A stretch of DNA of 64,000 bases from Marinobacter salinus (GCF_001854125.1 NZ_CP017715.1:1240001-1304000); one strand, 5' to 3'. Shown: positions 26,109 through 35,397, counted from the first letter of the stretch. The notes: generated by a model from the letters alone, not told the origin. Translations and numbers: made by a program.

Positions 26109-27755
26109 TCAGTCTCTGCGAGGAAATATTGGGACCCATTCTCTGACCGATCCCCGGCCAAAGGCATCCCCCACAAAAAATTCTGGTGGCGTACCGACGG
26201 GCTCCTTAAGAGAGGCGCCATAATGATTCCTCACCCAGAGTTCATTGTAGCCTGCGAGGCTAATCAACGTAGGAAATACCTGAAAATGGCTCGTTTGGTC
26301 GTAGTTCGTCGTTTGCGATGCCTCAAACTGCTCCAGGATTTCCGAGTCGTTCGAGAAAACCATCATGGGCACAATACCTTCGAAACGGTTCGCTCTCGGC
26401 CTGCAGTGTGTGGCCAATGTCCCGTCATCGACGATGTTTTGTCCATGATCACTCGTATAGATGATGACGTACTTCCTGAATACTTCTCTTTCGGACAACA
26501 AGTTCCTGAACCAATCATCGACGCTCCAGCGCACTCCATTCATGTATGAATTCAAGGACCTCTCTCGATCATTCATTGGCTCACCTGGATCGAGAGCTGG
26601 GGTGAAGAGCTTGAAGTCCTTGGGATAGCTCCTGAAGTACGGGAAATGAATCCCAGACTTGTTAAGCATTATGAAGGTCTTACCTGGTTGCTTTAGCAGC
26701 TCAGTTAACCTGTCGCGAGCCACGGTGTCGCTGTCGTAGGCAAGGTCCTGGCGAAGCCTTAGTATTTCGTCTACGTGAGTAGCTTCATGCTCATTCATGA
26801 AGTTTTGGTAGTTCGCCCACTCCTCTGCGCTCTGAGCATCCAGGTAGACGTTGTAAAACCCGGCCCGCCCGGTAAGTTGCCAGATCGACGGTATCCTCAA
26901 ACTCCTCTGAACCCGGTCCGGGATCGCCTCTTTTCTGATCCCTGTCCTGAGGATGAGGTTGGAATAATCACTGCAGTTTGAAGCCGAAGCGGCCAGACCG
27001 AAATTCACCAGTCCCTCGTCCACCGAGCGTAGATAGGGGGTCGTATCTTTCACGTACCCATTGATGCCAAGAATGTCAGCTCGGATACTTTCATCGACAA
27101 TCAGAACTATTTTCTCAACCTGCGATTCGAAAGAACCGGAGTAGCTGACATCTGATCGCTCTGCACTGTAAAGATCGCTTTGGCCCGCAAATGCAAGCAA
27201 TGCCGGCACCCTGAAAAAAGAGGGGTATCGATCAAAAACACCATCGCTAAGTAGCAGAGCGATGAAGACAAGCGGCACTGTGAGGACTGGAACGGCGTAG
27301 AGCCTCCCGCGAATATTCAGCGTGAAAAGGCGAGGCAAACGTTCGACGACAAGAATAAGCGGTACAAGGACTATGAGAAGCGGCAGTACAGCCAGACCAA
27401 TATTCTCAACCACTGCCCCGGCCCACCACTGGAAGTAACTTACGATCAGGTCTGCCTGCTGGAAATCGATAGGTCCGTTTGAAACGAAGAAGGAGCCAAT
27501 ATTGGAAAGATAAAAAAATATAAAAAACGGCAGGGTGATTGTTCGGAACAGACTGCGGCCACCGAAAAAGACCAGAAACACGCCAGCCAAACTCCACAGG
27601 AAAACTACTACCGAAAGGAGAAGCTCGGTTATAAGGCCTTGGCTCCACAGAAACCGAAACGGGTAAAAAAAATCGTAGAACATACTGAACTCTACGAGTA
27701 AAACAATTGAAACCGCCGCGAGGCCGATTGCCTTTTTCAAACCCTGATTTGCCAT
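26109..27755 (-). CDS. Sulfatase-fold membrane enzyme (phosphoethanolamine-transferase-like)
   Basis: A 548-residue inner-membrane protein. About five hydrophobic helices fill residues 10-180, then a periplasmic alkaline-phosphatase-fold domain begins at IVLIVDESIRADILGINGY, the metal-binding start of the EptA/OpgE group. A nucleophile candidate lies in SNCSDYSNLIL (Ser in place of the usual Thr). Metal ligands appear in TSDHGQNIVDDG and near LNKSGIHFPYF. Such enzymes transfer head groups onto lipid A, glycans or teichoic-acid-like polymers. It follows the M23 gene by 124 bases, so both may modify the envelope. The substrate is unknown. Confidence 0.8.
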   Translation of the reverse strand: MANQGLKKAIGLAAVSIVLLVEFSMFYDFFYPFRFLWSQGLITELLLSVVVFLWSLAGVFLVFFGGRSLFRTITLPFFIFFYLSNIGSFFVSNGPIDFQQADLIVSYFQWWAGAVVENIGLAVLPLLIVLVPLILVVERLPRLFTLNIRGRLYAVPVLTVPLVFIALLLSDGVFDRYPSFFRVPALLAFAGQSDLYSAERSDVSYSGSFESQVEKIVLIVDESIRADILGINGYVKDTTPYLRSVDEGLVNFGLAASASNCSDYSNLILRTGIRKEAIPDRVQRSLRIPSIWQLTGRAGFYNVYLDAQSAEEWANYQNFMNEHEATHVDEILRLRQDLAYDSDTVARDRLTELLKQPGKTFIMLNKSGIHFPYFRSYPKDFKLFTPALDPGEPMNDRERSLNSYMNGVRWSVDDWFRNLLSEREVFRKYVIIYTSDHGQNIVDDGTLATHCRPRANRFEGIVPMMVFSNDSEILEQFEASQTTNYDQTSHFQVFPTLISLAGYNELWVRNHYGASLKEPVGTPPEFFVGDAFGRGSVREWVPIFPRRD

Positions 27756-27879
27756 ATAATCCTCGCCACGCTGGTCATGAAAGACAGGCAGAATGCAGTC
27801 ACCTCACTGGCAGACCTTGGCTTTCTCCCTTTTCGAGGTCGCCTGTTTTGGCCGCGTCGTTCGCATTGTTATGTATTAT

Positions 27880-28809
27880 TCACTTTCTCGTTATCAGGCT
27901 ATTTACCGACAACGAGAGTCCGTTAAACCTAAGCCACGTCGGTTTGCCGTCTTTCGTTGCCTCAATATGCAGGTGTGGCTCAAGCGTATTTCCTGAATTG
28001 CCGATTTCAGCCAACTGCTGGCCCTCGGTTACGATCTGACCGGGCCCTGCCATAATGCTTTCTCGCTTCAGATGAGCCATCAAAATATTCCCCATGGGAC
28101 ACTGCAGCACTATGTAGTTACCTTCCGGGTGCTTTGTATCGGGGTGTCCCGGAGGATTATCCGGCAAGCTGTCACGAACCTCTAAGATTCGCCCGTGGCA
28201 TGGGCTGTAGAGTTTCTCGCCAAAGATTTGATAGGCACTCAGCACTCGCGGCGGTATATTTTCTGCCTGATTGCCGAGCGGGTTTAGCTTAACGATATCT
28301 ATGGCCTTCTTGTTGCCGGCCAGCACGTGGAAAGGGTTCGTCACTATACTGCCGCCCCCTTGTAGCACGTAATAGGTGCCTGATCTGAGCGGAAAAGTTA
28401 TGTCAATCGTCCGCCCAGATGGATAATAGGACTTTAGGGCCAGAGCATTCAGAACCGCAAAAAGAAGAAAAACAAATATCGAGGCAATCGGGATTCGATC
28501 AGCGCAGATTCCAAAGTGAGGGTTACTGCGTTCTATTCGGAAATAGGACAAAACAACGGTTAAGGCGAATAGCACGAGAAAAACGTAACGTAAGTAATAA
28601 CTCGTGAAGGCCCAAGGCCCCGCCATAAAAATGAAAGCAATGATGCTTCCGCACGCCAATACCCGCGCGCCCCAAATCGTCCAGCTGCACCGTTGCAGAC
28701 AGAGCAGCCAAGCCAGAGTGATTCCTGACAAAAACACCGGGTAAATCCCGAATAAAATGGGGAGGTTCTCACTCATGGTGCGGAGTCGGAATTGGATTGC
28801 GTTTAACAC
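27880..28809 (-). CDS. Membrane-anchored M23-family metallopeptidase
   Basis: Up to 309 residues from GTG (an ATG 11 codons later is an alternative start). Three or four hydrophobic helices occupy about 15-130. The C-terminal LytM/M23 domain shows NPFHVLAGNKKAIDIV (His and Asp ligands), SPCHGRILEVRD, LMAHLKRESI and the HxH in EPHLHIEAT. These zinc peptidases usually cleave peptidoglycan cross-bridges or act as septal activators. A multi-helix anchor rather than a signal peptide is less common. Same orientation as the sulfatase-like gene downstream. Confidence 0.85.
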   Translation of the reverse strand: MLNAIQFRLRTMSENLPILFGIYPVFLSGITLAWLLCLQRCSWTIWGARVLACGSIIAFIFMAGPWAFTSYYLRYVFLVLFALTVVLSYFRIERSNPHFGICADRIPIASIFVFLLFAVLNALALKSYYPSGRTIDITFPLRSGTYYVLQGGGSIVTNPFHVLAGNKKAIDIVKLNPLGNQAENIPPRVLSAYQIFGEKLYSPCHGRILEVRDSLPDNPPGHPDTKHPEGNYIVLQCPMGNILMAHLKRESIMAGPGQIVTEGQQLAEIGNSGNTLEPHLHIEATKDGKPTWLRFNGLSLSVNSLITRK

Positions 28810-29005
28810 CGAGGCAATGGTTGTTCATTGTCACCCTGACCCCGTTTTATATCCACTCAGAGTTGTAATAATTCGGCTCTAATTGTGCTCCGGGATAGAC
28901 GCGCTAAACACTGGGAATCTAAAGCGCCTTCAAAGATCTACTTGTTGAGACTGCCATTACGCCCAGCCTTAAACGGGCGCAAAATTGAGGCCGCGAATAT
29001 CCGCT

Positions 29006-29257
29006 TGGACTTACCCCGGTCCACTAGACACTCCTAGCCTATGATTGGACTTACCCCGGTCCACTAGACACTCCTAGCCTATGATTAGAGCATAGGAGGA
29101 ACTGTCATGAGCAGCCAACGTTATCCCCCGGAATTCAAAGACGAAGCGGTCCGACAAGTGCTGGAGCGGGGCTATACCGTCGCCGAAGTGTCGCAACGAC
29201 TGGGAGTCTCCCCTCACAGCCCCTACAAATGGGTTAAAACGGTGAAGCCCATTGTTA
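29006..29257 (+). mobile_element. IS3-family remnant: duplicated left end plus truncated orfA
   Basis: The terminal sequence TGGACTTACCCCGGTCCACT begins a 40-bp unit that is tandemly duplicated exactly (29006-29045 and 29046-29085). An orfA start follows at 29107 (MSSQRYPPEFKDEAVRQVLE ... VSQRLGVSPHSPYKWVK), the helix-turn-helix of IS3 transposases. Homology stops after about 50 residues, where it runs into the end of the gene at 29255-29689, so the remainder of orfA and all of orfB are lost. Confidence 0.85.
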
Positions 29258-29689
29258 GGAATGTTGATCTCGAAAGCCTGCTAATAGCATTATGGTGGCA
29301 ATGATAAACGTTACTGAACCAATACTTACCATCAGTAATGGGGGATCTCCGGGTGTATTTATATACACGGAATAGACAACATAATTCGTCACGGACTGAA
29401 AAATTAAGCTCGAAGCTATTAATAGCCAAACCATCCTAGATTCGACGCGATAATAGAGATAGCTTACAAGGGTCAAGTTAACGAGGCCTGCCACTAACCC
29501 TCCGGCCCCTGCCAACCTGATAAAGGCGAGGAACAGGATTTTGTAGTTTTCACCAAGTCTATTCCAATCAACATTTAAGGCTTGCGCATGGTATGGCATC
29601 AGTTCGCTAGCAGTGACATAGACGATGCCAAAAATGATATGGCTTATGCCTCCTACGGCGAATAAAACTAGAGCAAATTTCCAAATCAT
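29255..29689 (-). CDS. Four-helix membrane protein, unknown function
   Basis: A 144-residue protein with four predicted membrane segments (WKFALVLFAVGGISHIIFGI; FIRLAGAGGLVAGLVNLTLV; MVWLLIASSLIFQSVTNYVV; MVSIGSVTFIIATIMLLAGF). The C-terminus abuts the IS3 remnant, so the tail may have been altered by the insertion. No family name assigned. Confidence 0.65.
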   Translation of the reverse strand: MIWKFALVLFAVGGISHIIFGIVYVTASELMPYHAQALNVDWNRLGENYKILFLAFIRLAGAGGLVAGLVNLTLVSYLYYRVESRMVWLLIASSLIFQSVTNYVVYSVYINTPGDPPLLMVSIGSVTFIIATIMLLAGFRDQHS

Positions 29690-29749
29690 CTTTCGATTAG
29701 AAATGAATTGTTAAGGAAGTGTCTAATGTTCATGGATATCTCAAATGCC

Positions 29750-31303
29750 TTATTTGAGTTTCTGGAATACACGTGGATCAACCGCCGCAGCGCTAAACAT
29801 ACCACCGGCAAGAGCCCCTGCGATTCCTGGGCTCATGACGTCCTGGCCTGTCAGGAATAGTCCGGGGACAGGTGTGCGAGCATTGAGTGCATCCGATAAC
29901 ATTCGACGCGGAGTCGTTTCGACACCATAGAATCCGCCTTTCTCGTGGCCAGTGAAAAATGCCGTTGCGAGTGGCGTGCCGAGTTCATGGTAGACGATAA
30001 GTGGTGCGAGATCCGGGAACTTCTCCTTGAAGAAGTTCAGCATCCTGGATTCGATACTCTGCTTGAATGCGGCCCACTCGTCGGGATGTTCAGCCGCACC
30101 GCCATCCGCAAATTTGGCCACTGACGACCAGTCAGCCCAGAGCATCACATCGCCAGTGTGCTTGCTCGTCGGACCTGGATCATGAGCGGGGTTTTTAAGA
30201 GACGAAAACGACACAAACGCCATCGAAAATGGCTCACTGTCTCCCCCTGTCCAGATAGCATCATTGGTGTCCCAGCTATTGTAAAACCAGTGGTTCGAGC
30301 GTGTTGCCCCGTGTTTGGCGATGTCTCCCTCAAAGCCCAAATAAAGATCGAAGTGACAGATCGATGGTTTGAAAGTGGCTATCTCCTGTGCCCAGGACTG
30401 TTTGCAAATTTCCCTGGGCAACAGGTGCTTCACGGTTTCACCGGCGCCGATCGCCGAGACGATGATGGGCGCATGAAATTGTTCACCGGATTGGGTGCGC
30501 ACGCCCACGGCTTTACCGATTTCCAGCAATATTTCACTAACCGGTGTTCCAGCGCGCGCACAACCACCGGCTGCTTCGATCACAGGAACCAGTCCTTTTG
30601 CGATGGCGCCGGCGCCGCCGACGGGATAGCCGGCACCTTCAAGGTAATGCCCCATGACCATGCCATGAAAGGCAAAGCTGGCTTCTCTCGGTTTGCCACC
30701 ATAGGTACCCCACTGGGCCGACAACACGGCGGCGAGTTTTGGATTGCTGATGAGCTCATCTATCACCTCACCCGTCGTGCGATTAGCCCAGCGCTGGATC
30801 TTCTTTTTATTCCACCAGCGATGGGCCGAACGAAATGGCTCAGGTATCGATCGCTCCGCACCCACCATATATGCCGCTTCCTCCGCCGACAGCAATGCCT
30901 CAAAGTAGGCATCGATTTCAGCCGCATTGTCGGGAAACTGGTCTTTAAGCTCCATCTTATAGGCTTCCGCCGGGCGCCCGACGGCAATCTCGAAACCATC
31001 CGGGAAGTGCAGCGTGTCATAGATGGTGCCGAGTGAGCGAAATTCGATGGTTCCGCCACTGAGCCAGTCCAGAATCCGGCCGGCGAATTGGGCGTGGCCG
31101 AATATGCCGCAATAGTGGAGACCAACGTCCCAGCTGAAACCAGCGCGAGTGAAAGAGTGAGTCAGCCCGCCAAGTACCTGCGCCTGCTCAAGCATGAGAA
31201 CTTGGTGCCCCATGCGGGAGAGTGCCGTAGCCGTCGTCATACCGCCCATTCCAGAACCAATGACAATAACGTCGAATTGGTTTTCATTTGATGCAGCTGT
31301 CAT
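29750..31303 (-). CDS. FAD-dependent oxidoreductase, phytoene desaturase/carotenoid isomerase-like
   Basis: About 517 residues from the ATG at 31303, with GGGAGGT upstream. The N-terminal dinucleotide-binding fold is VIVIGSGMGGMTTATALSRM, followed by an acidic strand end (LEQAQVLGG). The C-terminal FAD motif is PGLFLTGQDVMSPGIAGALA. This is the CrtI/RetSat-type amine-oxidase-fold family, acting on polyene or retinoid-like lipids. No carotenoid biosynthetic gene lies nearby, so its substrate is unknown. It is isolated within the mosaic region. Confidence 0.8.
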   Translation of the reverse strand: MTAASNENQFDVIVIGSGMGGMTTATALSRMGHQVLMLEQAQVLGGLTHSFTRAGFSWDVGLHYCGIFGHAQFAGRILDWLSGGTIEFRSLGTIYDTLHFPDGFEIAVGRPAEAYKMELKDQFPDNAAEIDAYFEALLSAEEAAYMVGAERSIPEPFRSAHRWWNKKKIQRWANRTTGEVIDELISNPKLAAVLSAQWGTYGGKPREASFAFHGMVMGHYLEGAGYPVGGAGAIAKGLVPVIEAAGGCARAGTPVSEILLEIGKAVGVRTQSGEQFHAPIIVSAIGAGETVKHLLPREICKQSWAQEIATFKPSICHFDLYLGFEGDIAKHGATRSNHWFYNSWDTNDAIWTGGDSEPFSMAFVSFSSLKNPAHDPGPTSKHTGDVMLWADWSSVAKFADGGAAEHPDEWAAFKQSIESRMLNFFKEKFPDLAPLIVYHELGTPLATAFFTGHEKGGFYGVETTPRRMLSDALNARTPVPGLFLTGQDVMSPGIAGALAGGMFSAAAVDPRVFQKLK

Positions 31304-31472
31304 ACGGCGAGACCTCCCTATCCATCTCCCTATGTTTAAAAACAATCCCCGATACTGATTATTTTAGTTCAAGCAACAACTGCTGACCGAGAACGTATAT
31401 TCAAAATAAAGCCCATCGACCACACCCCGAACTTCCCCCTTGTGAACGCCCCTGTCAGGACAAGCTTATGGT

Positions 31473-31492
31473 TTTAGTAGTTGTTCCTTTGG
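31473..31492 (+). repeat. Degenerate boundary motif
   Basis: TTTAGTAGTTGTTCCTTTGG resembles the first copy of the 22508 array (TTTAGTAGTTGTTGTGG) and shares a preceding G-G. It lies between the oxidoreductase gene and the 2TM gene, a plausible old module boundary. Confidence 0.35.
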
Positions 31493-31494
31493 AA

Positions 31495-31773
31495 TCACTG
31501 CTTCTTACGCGCTTCTTTCTTCATCTCTTTTTGAATCATCTGTTCATTAATAGCCGATCCTCGAGAAAAGACGAAGACTCCCAAGGCATGAAAGAATACG
31601 CCAATACCCCATCCAATAAGTGGCCACTTGAACCAGAGGTATTGGCTTGATGTGAGAAGGTTGATGACAACAAGCAGGGTATTGATTCCCAAATAGACCG
31701 CCAGATGTATATAAAATCCAATTTTAGCCTGTAGTCTTTTCTTCGCTTTGTGGTAAGTCTCTTGGTTTTCCAC
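31495..31773 (-). CDS. 2TM-domain small membrane protein
   Basis: A 92-residue protein from GTG with a GGGAGG ribosome-binding site. The pattern is the 2TM domain: a basic amphipathic N-terminus (YHKAKKRLQAKIGFYIHLAV), two membrane helices around LGINTLLVVINLL and WPLIGWGIGVFFHALGVFV, and a charged tail (MIQKEMKKEARKK). In other proteins this domain fuses to LytTR or kinase domains; alone its role is unknown. Confidence 0.75.
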   Translation of the reverse strand: MENQETYHKAKKRLQAKIGFYIHLAVYLGINTLLVVINLLTSSQYLWFKWPLIGWGIGVFFHALGVFVFSRGSAINEQMIQKEMKKEARKKQ

Positions 31774-32159
31774 TTGTGCCTCCCTTCCTCTCTAACGGAT
31801 ATGATGCAAAGAAGTCCTAATAGCTTATTAGTTTGCATTTGTATAAACCGCAACTGCACCATTCCATCCAAAACTGCTTCACAACCCGAATAACGATAAT
31901 TTTTCATGGGCTTACTAGATGGCTCTTGGCCTTTTTGGGTCTTTGCATCTGAGGAAAGAGTGCAGAGCTGTGCAAGTTAAACCGCATAAAAAGCACCGAT
32001 TCTAGCGACTGTTCATTAAACGCCTACTTTAGCGCCAGGCAGGTTTGTGTCCCGAAAAAGCGAAAGTCCCGAGCAAAAAGGAGTTTCTTCGCTCCTGAAG
32101 GTAGAAGATTTACTCGGCGGCCGAGGGTGGGAAAAGAGAAAAGTAGGCGCGGCGTGAAT

Positions 32160-32279
32160 GTTCGCTTTTGTTTAATTGCGTCCCCTGCTTACAAGGCTTG
32201 TTGTTTGCCTCCAATCTTTCCGTTCCAGCGAGACTATTCCGAACTCCGAGTCGGACGCCGAATTTAGCACTTTGTGTGG
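32160..32279 (+). repeat. 120-bp direct repeat, copy A (ends in a boundary motif)
   Basis: Similar base for base to 35582-35701: both begin GTTCGCTTTTGTTTAAT, share GTTCCAGCGAGACTATTCCG and end in GAATTTAGCACTTTGTGTGG. The repeated block thus carries its own copy of the 17-bp motif at its right edge. It lies immediately before recombinase copy 3, and copy B lies after the LysR/EamA pair. Confidence 0.85.
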
Positions 32280-32394
32280 AAGCTGGAATGAGCGCCCTAT
32301 TCTCGAATCTGCTTTAAGTCTGTTTAGCACTTTGTGTGGATTTTGGAGGTTAAGTCGCTGATATTTGATAGCGGAAGTTTAGTACTTTGTGTGG
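32263..32394 (+). repeat. Three spaced boundary motifs (TTTGTGTGG type)
   Basis: TTTAGCACTTTGTGTGG at 32263 and 32323, and TTTAGTACTTTGTGTGG at 32378. The third continues into TCGTCC and then directly into the recombinase leader (AATTTTATGTTTGCCCCC). Spacing is 55-60 bp, longer than the 20-23 bp at 22508. An opposing GCGACCAC follows the leader near 32431. Confidence 0.8.
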
Positions 32395-32453
32395 TCGTCC
32401 AATTTTATGTTTGCCCCCTCCTTGCATCCGAGCGACCACCTGGAGCCTCCCTG

Positions 32454-33011
32454 ATGAGCAAAACCGGCCAGGCACGCGATCTCCTGAACTCGCAGTCCGA
32501 GCTTGAAGCTGATCTGAACGAGTGCCGTATTCTTTTCCGGGTAGCGATGCTCTTTGATCACGAGCAAGAGGTGGGCGAACTCTGCCCTGAAAGTTCTGGT
32601 TCTGGTCAGCGCTCTTTCAAACTTAAGGAAATCTTAGCGTTGCCTGCGGCTTACACTAAGGGTGCCGATGCGTTGAAGCGATCCAAATCCACGTACCAGC
32701 GGCGTCGAATCAGTTTTAGTGTTCACGATTTCCACCAGCTTGTTCAGCGAATTGACACCATGGCCAAGGCCGGCGCCCAGGAACACTTCGCTCTCATGCA
32801 GAGGCATTGGGCAGGTATTGAGCGAGCCAGCTCCCACAGTGGCCGGCGGACTTTAATGACGAATATCATTCATGAACAAAAGAAGTCAGTTAAAGTCGCG
32901 CAAAAAATCGCTGGCCATGTGTCACCGTCAACAACGCTTATTTACGAAGAACCTCCCGAGGAGTCACTGAAGGAAGCGTTGCAGGATGCCGGATACAAAT
33001 ATGTTGGTTAG
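32454..33011 (+). pseudogene. Tyrosine recombinase copy 3, with internal inversion and deletion
   Basis: Starts like the intact gene (MSKTGQAR), but bases about 32480-32582 match the reverse complement of the intact gene's residues for VLTPEQF to EIALLQ, so this segment is inverted. Normal order resumes at CPESSGSGQRSFK. A second change removes about 68 residues between AKAGA and QEHFALMQ in frame. The C-terminal HSGRRT, GHVSPST and LIYEEP remain, but the catalytic Arg region is lost. The frame is open for 185 codons yet cannot encode a working recombinase. Confidence 0.85.
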
Positions 33012-33276
33012 TCCAGCAACCGAATAAACTTTAGAGCACAGTCGTTATTATTGTCCAAACGCCTCGAATGCCCCCTGGTATTCGTACCTAACAGGTTAAA
33101 ATTTTCAGCCCACTTGTCATGAGTCTTGTTGATAGCGCCGGACATCGATAGCCGCCCTGCCCCTTCCAGTTCGACTCATATTACGATTCCGGCCCATCAA
33201 ACGTAGATTGCATGGCTATTGGGGATGCCCCGGTGACTGAAGAGCGAAGTTGGGTTTGGTCGCAAAGCGGACATTC
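33012..33276 (+). repeat. Recombinase 3' flank repeat, copy B
   Basis: Homologous to 23764-24016, ending in the third identical GGTCGCAAAGCGGACATTC (33258-33276). Small indels and substitutions show the duplication is old. No gene is seen between 33012 and 33387. Confidence 0.8.
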
Positions 33277-33387
33277 AGATTGCGACATCTTCGCCTGGCT
33301 TTGCGGCGCGGCGGACCGCCGTGTAGATACGTCCGGCAACAGCCACGTATTGACTACCTGTCTCGTTTAATTCCGTCAGTTCCGAAT

Positions 33388-34278
33388 TCATAAGGAGGTA
33401 AGGAGCCATTCCCGGAATATATGTGCCGATGGCTTCAAGGAAGACAGAGTACTGTGGACAAGGTAGTCTCTTTTACCAGATTCGAAAACAAATGATCCCA
33501 CACGCTTCAGAGTGTTAGATCGAAGATCTTCTTTGACCATAAAGTGCCAGCCTAGGGCAATTCCAAGACCTTGACGAGCTGCCTCGTAAGCAAGAGTGAC
33601 CTGGTTGAAGGTCAGCGAATTCTCGGCCGACTGGTATTCCACACCAAAGCTACGAAACCAGTCATACCAACCGATACAATCCCACTCGGCAGAATCCAGC
33701 TCTATCAGAGGCATGTGCGCCAGATCCCCAGGTTGCTTGGGATCTTCCACCTTCAGCTCCGGATGGCATACCGGATACACAGACTCCGCAAACAACGACA
33801 CCTTATCGAGGAAAGTCCAGCGCCCTTCACCGTACAGGATGCCGAAATCATATTCTGTCACCTTTGACGCATCAATGGCGTTATCCGAGCGGATGCTAAC
33901 AGTAATCTCCGGGTGGATCCGATTGAACTCTATTACGCGAGGGAACAACCAATAATGGGCTACAGCATGGGTCGCGATGACGGTGACGGTATTCGCATCA
34001 TGGCGCTGTCGAACTTGCTCGATACCAGACGACAGCTGGTGTAGCGCCGGCTGAACAGAATTAAGCAATTCTTTTCCAGCATGAGTTAGCTCTACACCAC
34101 GTGCATGTCGCATGAAAAGCGGCGTCCTCGTTTGCTCTTCCAGAGTTTTAATCTGCTTGCTGATCGCGCTTTGGCCTAAATTAAGTTCATCAGCGGCGGC
34201 AGTAAAACTCCCCAGCCGCGCCACTGACTCGAAAGCAGAAATCGTATGGATAGGTGGGAGCCGCTTCAGTTTATTCAT
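33388..34278 (-). CDS. LysR-family transcriptional regulator (GcvA-like)
   Basis: A 296-residue regulator. The winged helix-turn-helix at about 8-65 reads LPPIHTISAFESVARLGSFT then LNLGQSAISKQIKTLEEQTR; the effector-binding domain follows. The opening resembles the GcvA/AmpR branch. It is divergently placed next to the EamA transporter gene at 34450, the usual arrangement for a LysR regulator and its target, so it probably controls export by that transporter. Confidence 0.9.
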   Translation of the reverse strand: MNKLKRLPPIHTISAFESVARLGSFTAAADELNLGQSAISKQIKTLEEQTRTPLFMRHARGVELTHAGKELLNSVQPALHQLSSGIEQVRQRHDANTVTVIATHAVAHYWLFPRVIEFNRIHPEITVSIRSDNAIDASKVTEYDFGILYGEGRWTFLDKVSLFAESVYPVCHPELKVEDPKQPGDLAHMPLIELDSAEWDCIGWYDWFRSFGVEYQSAENSLTFNQVTLAYEAARQGLGIALGWHFMVKEDLRSNTLKRVGSFVFESGKRDYLVHSTLSSLKPSAHIFREWLLTSL

Positions 34279-34449
34279 AGGTCTAAGTTCCTAACTCAGG
34301 GGCAGTTTTGCAGGCCATTTTGCGTAAACCCGACGACAAATAACAGCAATGCCGTATTGGCATGGCTCAAGTCGAATATGTCTCTACTGGAGCAAGCATC
34401 ACTGCCCTAGAGTGCTCAAATCTACGTTTGCGTGCCAAAGGGAAACTTT

Positions 34450-35397
34450 ATGATTCGTACTGGGGTGTTGCTCGGCGCTGTAGCAGGCGCTTTTTGGGGA
34501 TTGGTTTTCCTCAGCCCGCTGGTGTTGGAGTCGTTCTCGGCGTTAGAGATCGCCACTGGCCGGTTTCTGATGTACGGCGGGATATCACTGATCCTTCTCG
34601 CGCCATCGTTTTTAAGGATCTGGCAACGACTGTCGCTCTCAGATATCGGTATTCTCATGATGCTCGGCGCTTTAGGAAATGTCCTATTCTTCGCCTTGCT
34701 GGCCGGATCAATCCAAGATGTGGGCATTGGCCCAGCATCATTGGTAGTGGGAATGGCCCCGGTTGTGGTCACGCTCCTTGGACGGTCCGATAAGGACACT
34801 CTGCCACTCTCTGTCCTTGCTGGGCCACTGTCATGCATTGTTCTCGGGATTTTCTTTATCAACGCTGATGCTTTCCAAATGGCGGGTGAGCAGTCTCAGT
34901 CTATTGGCCAGTCCGTGAGGGGCCTGCTGATGGCATTTGGCGCACTCGCTAGCTGGAGCCTGTTTACAGTTTTGAATGCGAGGGCGTTGAAACGCCGAGC
35001 TGAGATGTCGAGTAGATTGTGGTCCTCGATGATAGGTGTGAGTGCAGGTTTATGGGCGCTTGGACTTGCAGCAATATTATGGATAGCCAGATCGCCCTCT
35101 ATCTCAGCAAACGCAGTACCGGATGGAAAAGACTGGCTTTTGTTTTGGGTTGTCAGTTTTGGAATCGGAGTGGGTGGTTCGCTAATTGCCAACATGTTCT
35201 GGAATGGCGCATCGAGGCGTTTACCTATTTCATTGACGGGGCAAGTCTTCGTGTTCGAACCGGTGTTCGCACTGCTGTACGGTTTTGTCTACAGCAGTCG
35301 CTTACCACGTCCAATGGAGGCTATTGCGATTACCATGCTGGTTGCAGGCGTATTGTGGGCAATGAACCAATATGCTCGCAAAGCTCGATGTTCTTGA
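34450..35397 (+). CDS. EamA/DMT-family transporter
   Basis: About 315 residues from the ATG at 34450, preceded by AAAGGGAAA; an in-frame GTG six codons upstream is less likely. Ten hydrophobic helices in two homologous halves are seen, with the first EamA unit starting VLLGAVAGAFWGLVF and the second near LLMAFGALASWSLFTVLNAR. Family members export amino acids or other small metabolites. The divergent LysR neighbour suggests inducible expression. The substrate is unknown. Confidence 0.85.
   Translation: MIRTGVLLGAVAGAFWGLVFLSPLVLESFSALEIATGRFLMYGGISLILLAPSFLRIWQRLSLSDIGILMMLGALGNVLFFALLAGSIQDVGIGPASLVVGMAPVVVTLLGRSDKDTLPLSVLAGPLSCIVLGIFFINADAFQMAGEQSQSIGQSVRGLLMAFGALASWSLFTVLNARALKRRAEMSSRLWSSMIGVSAGLWALGLAAILWIARSPSISANAVPDGKDWLLFWVVSFGIGVGGSLIANMFWNGASRRLPISLTGQVFVFEPVFALLYGFVYSSRLPRPMEAIAITMLVAGVLWAMNQYARKARCS

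Larger units (their letters stand above)
31774..32453. other. 680-base gene-free stretch carrying boundary repeats
   Basis: No protein-like frame is seen. The right part holds a 120-bp block shared with 35582-35701 and three boundary motifs, listed separately. The left part (31800-32150) shows nothing recognisable apart from a small AGGAG/CTCCT hairpin near 32080. Confidence 0.5.

Noticed and set aside
30158-31036. 292-codon plus-strand frame opposite the FAD oxidoreductase gene
   Set aside because: It lies wholly inside a well-supported oxidoreductase gene on the other strand and its product looks non-protein-like, so it is a GC-driven shadow.
23998-33276. Integron attC sites (GGTCGCAAAGCGGACATTC copies)
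   Set aside because: The 19-mers lack the paired R'/R'' core sites and hairpin layout of attC, and no IntI-type integrase with its extra domain is present.
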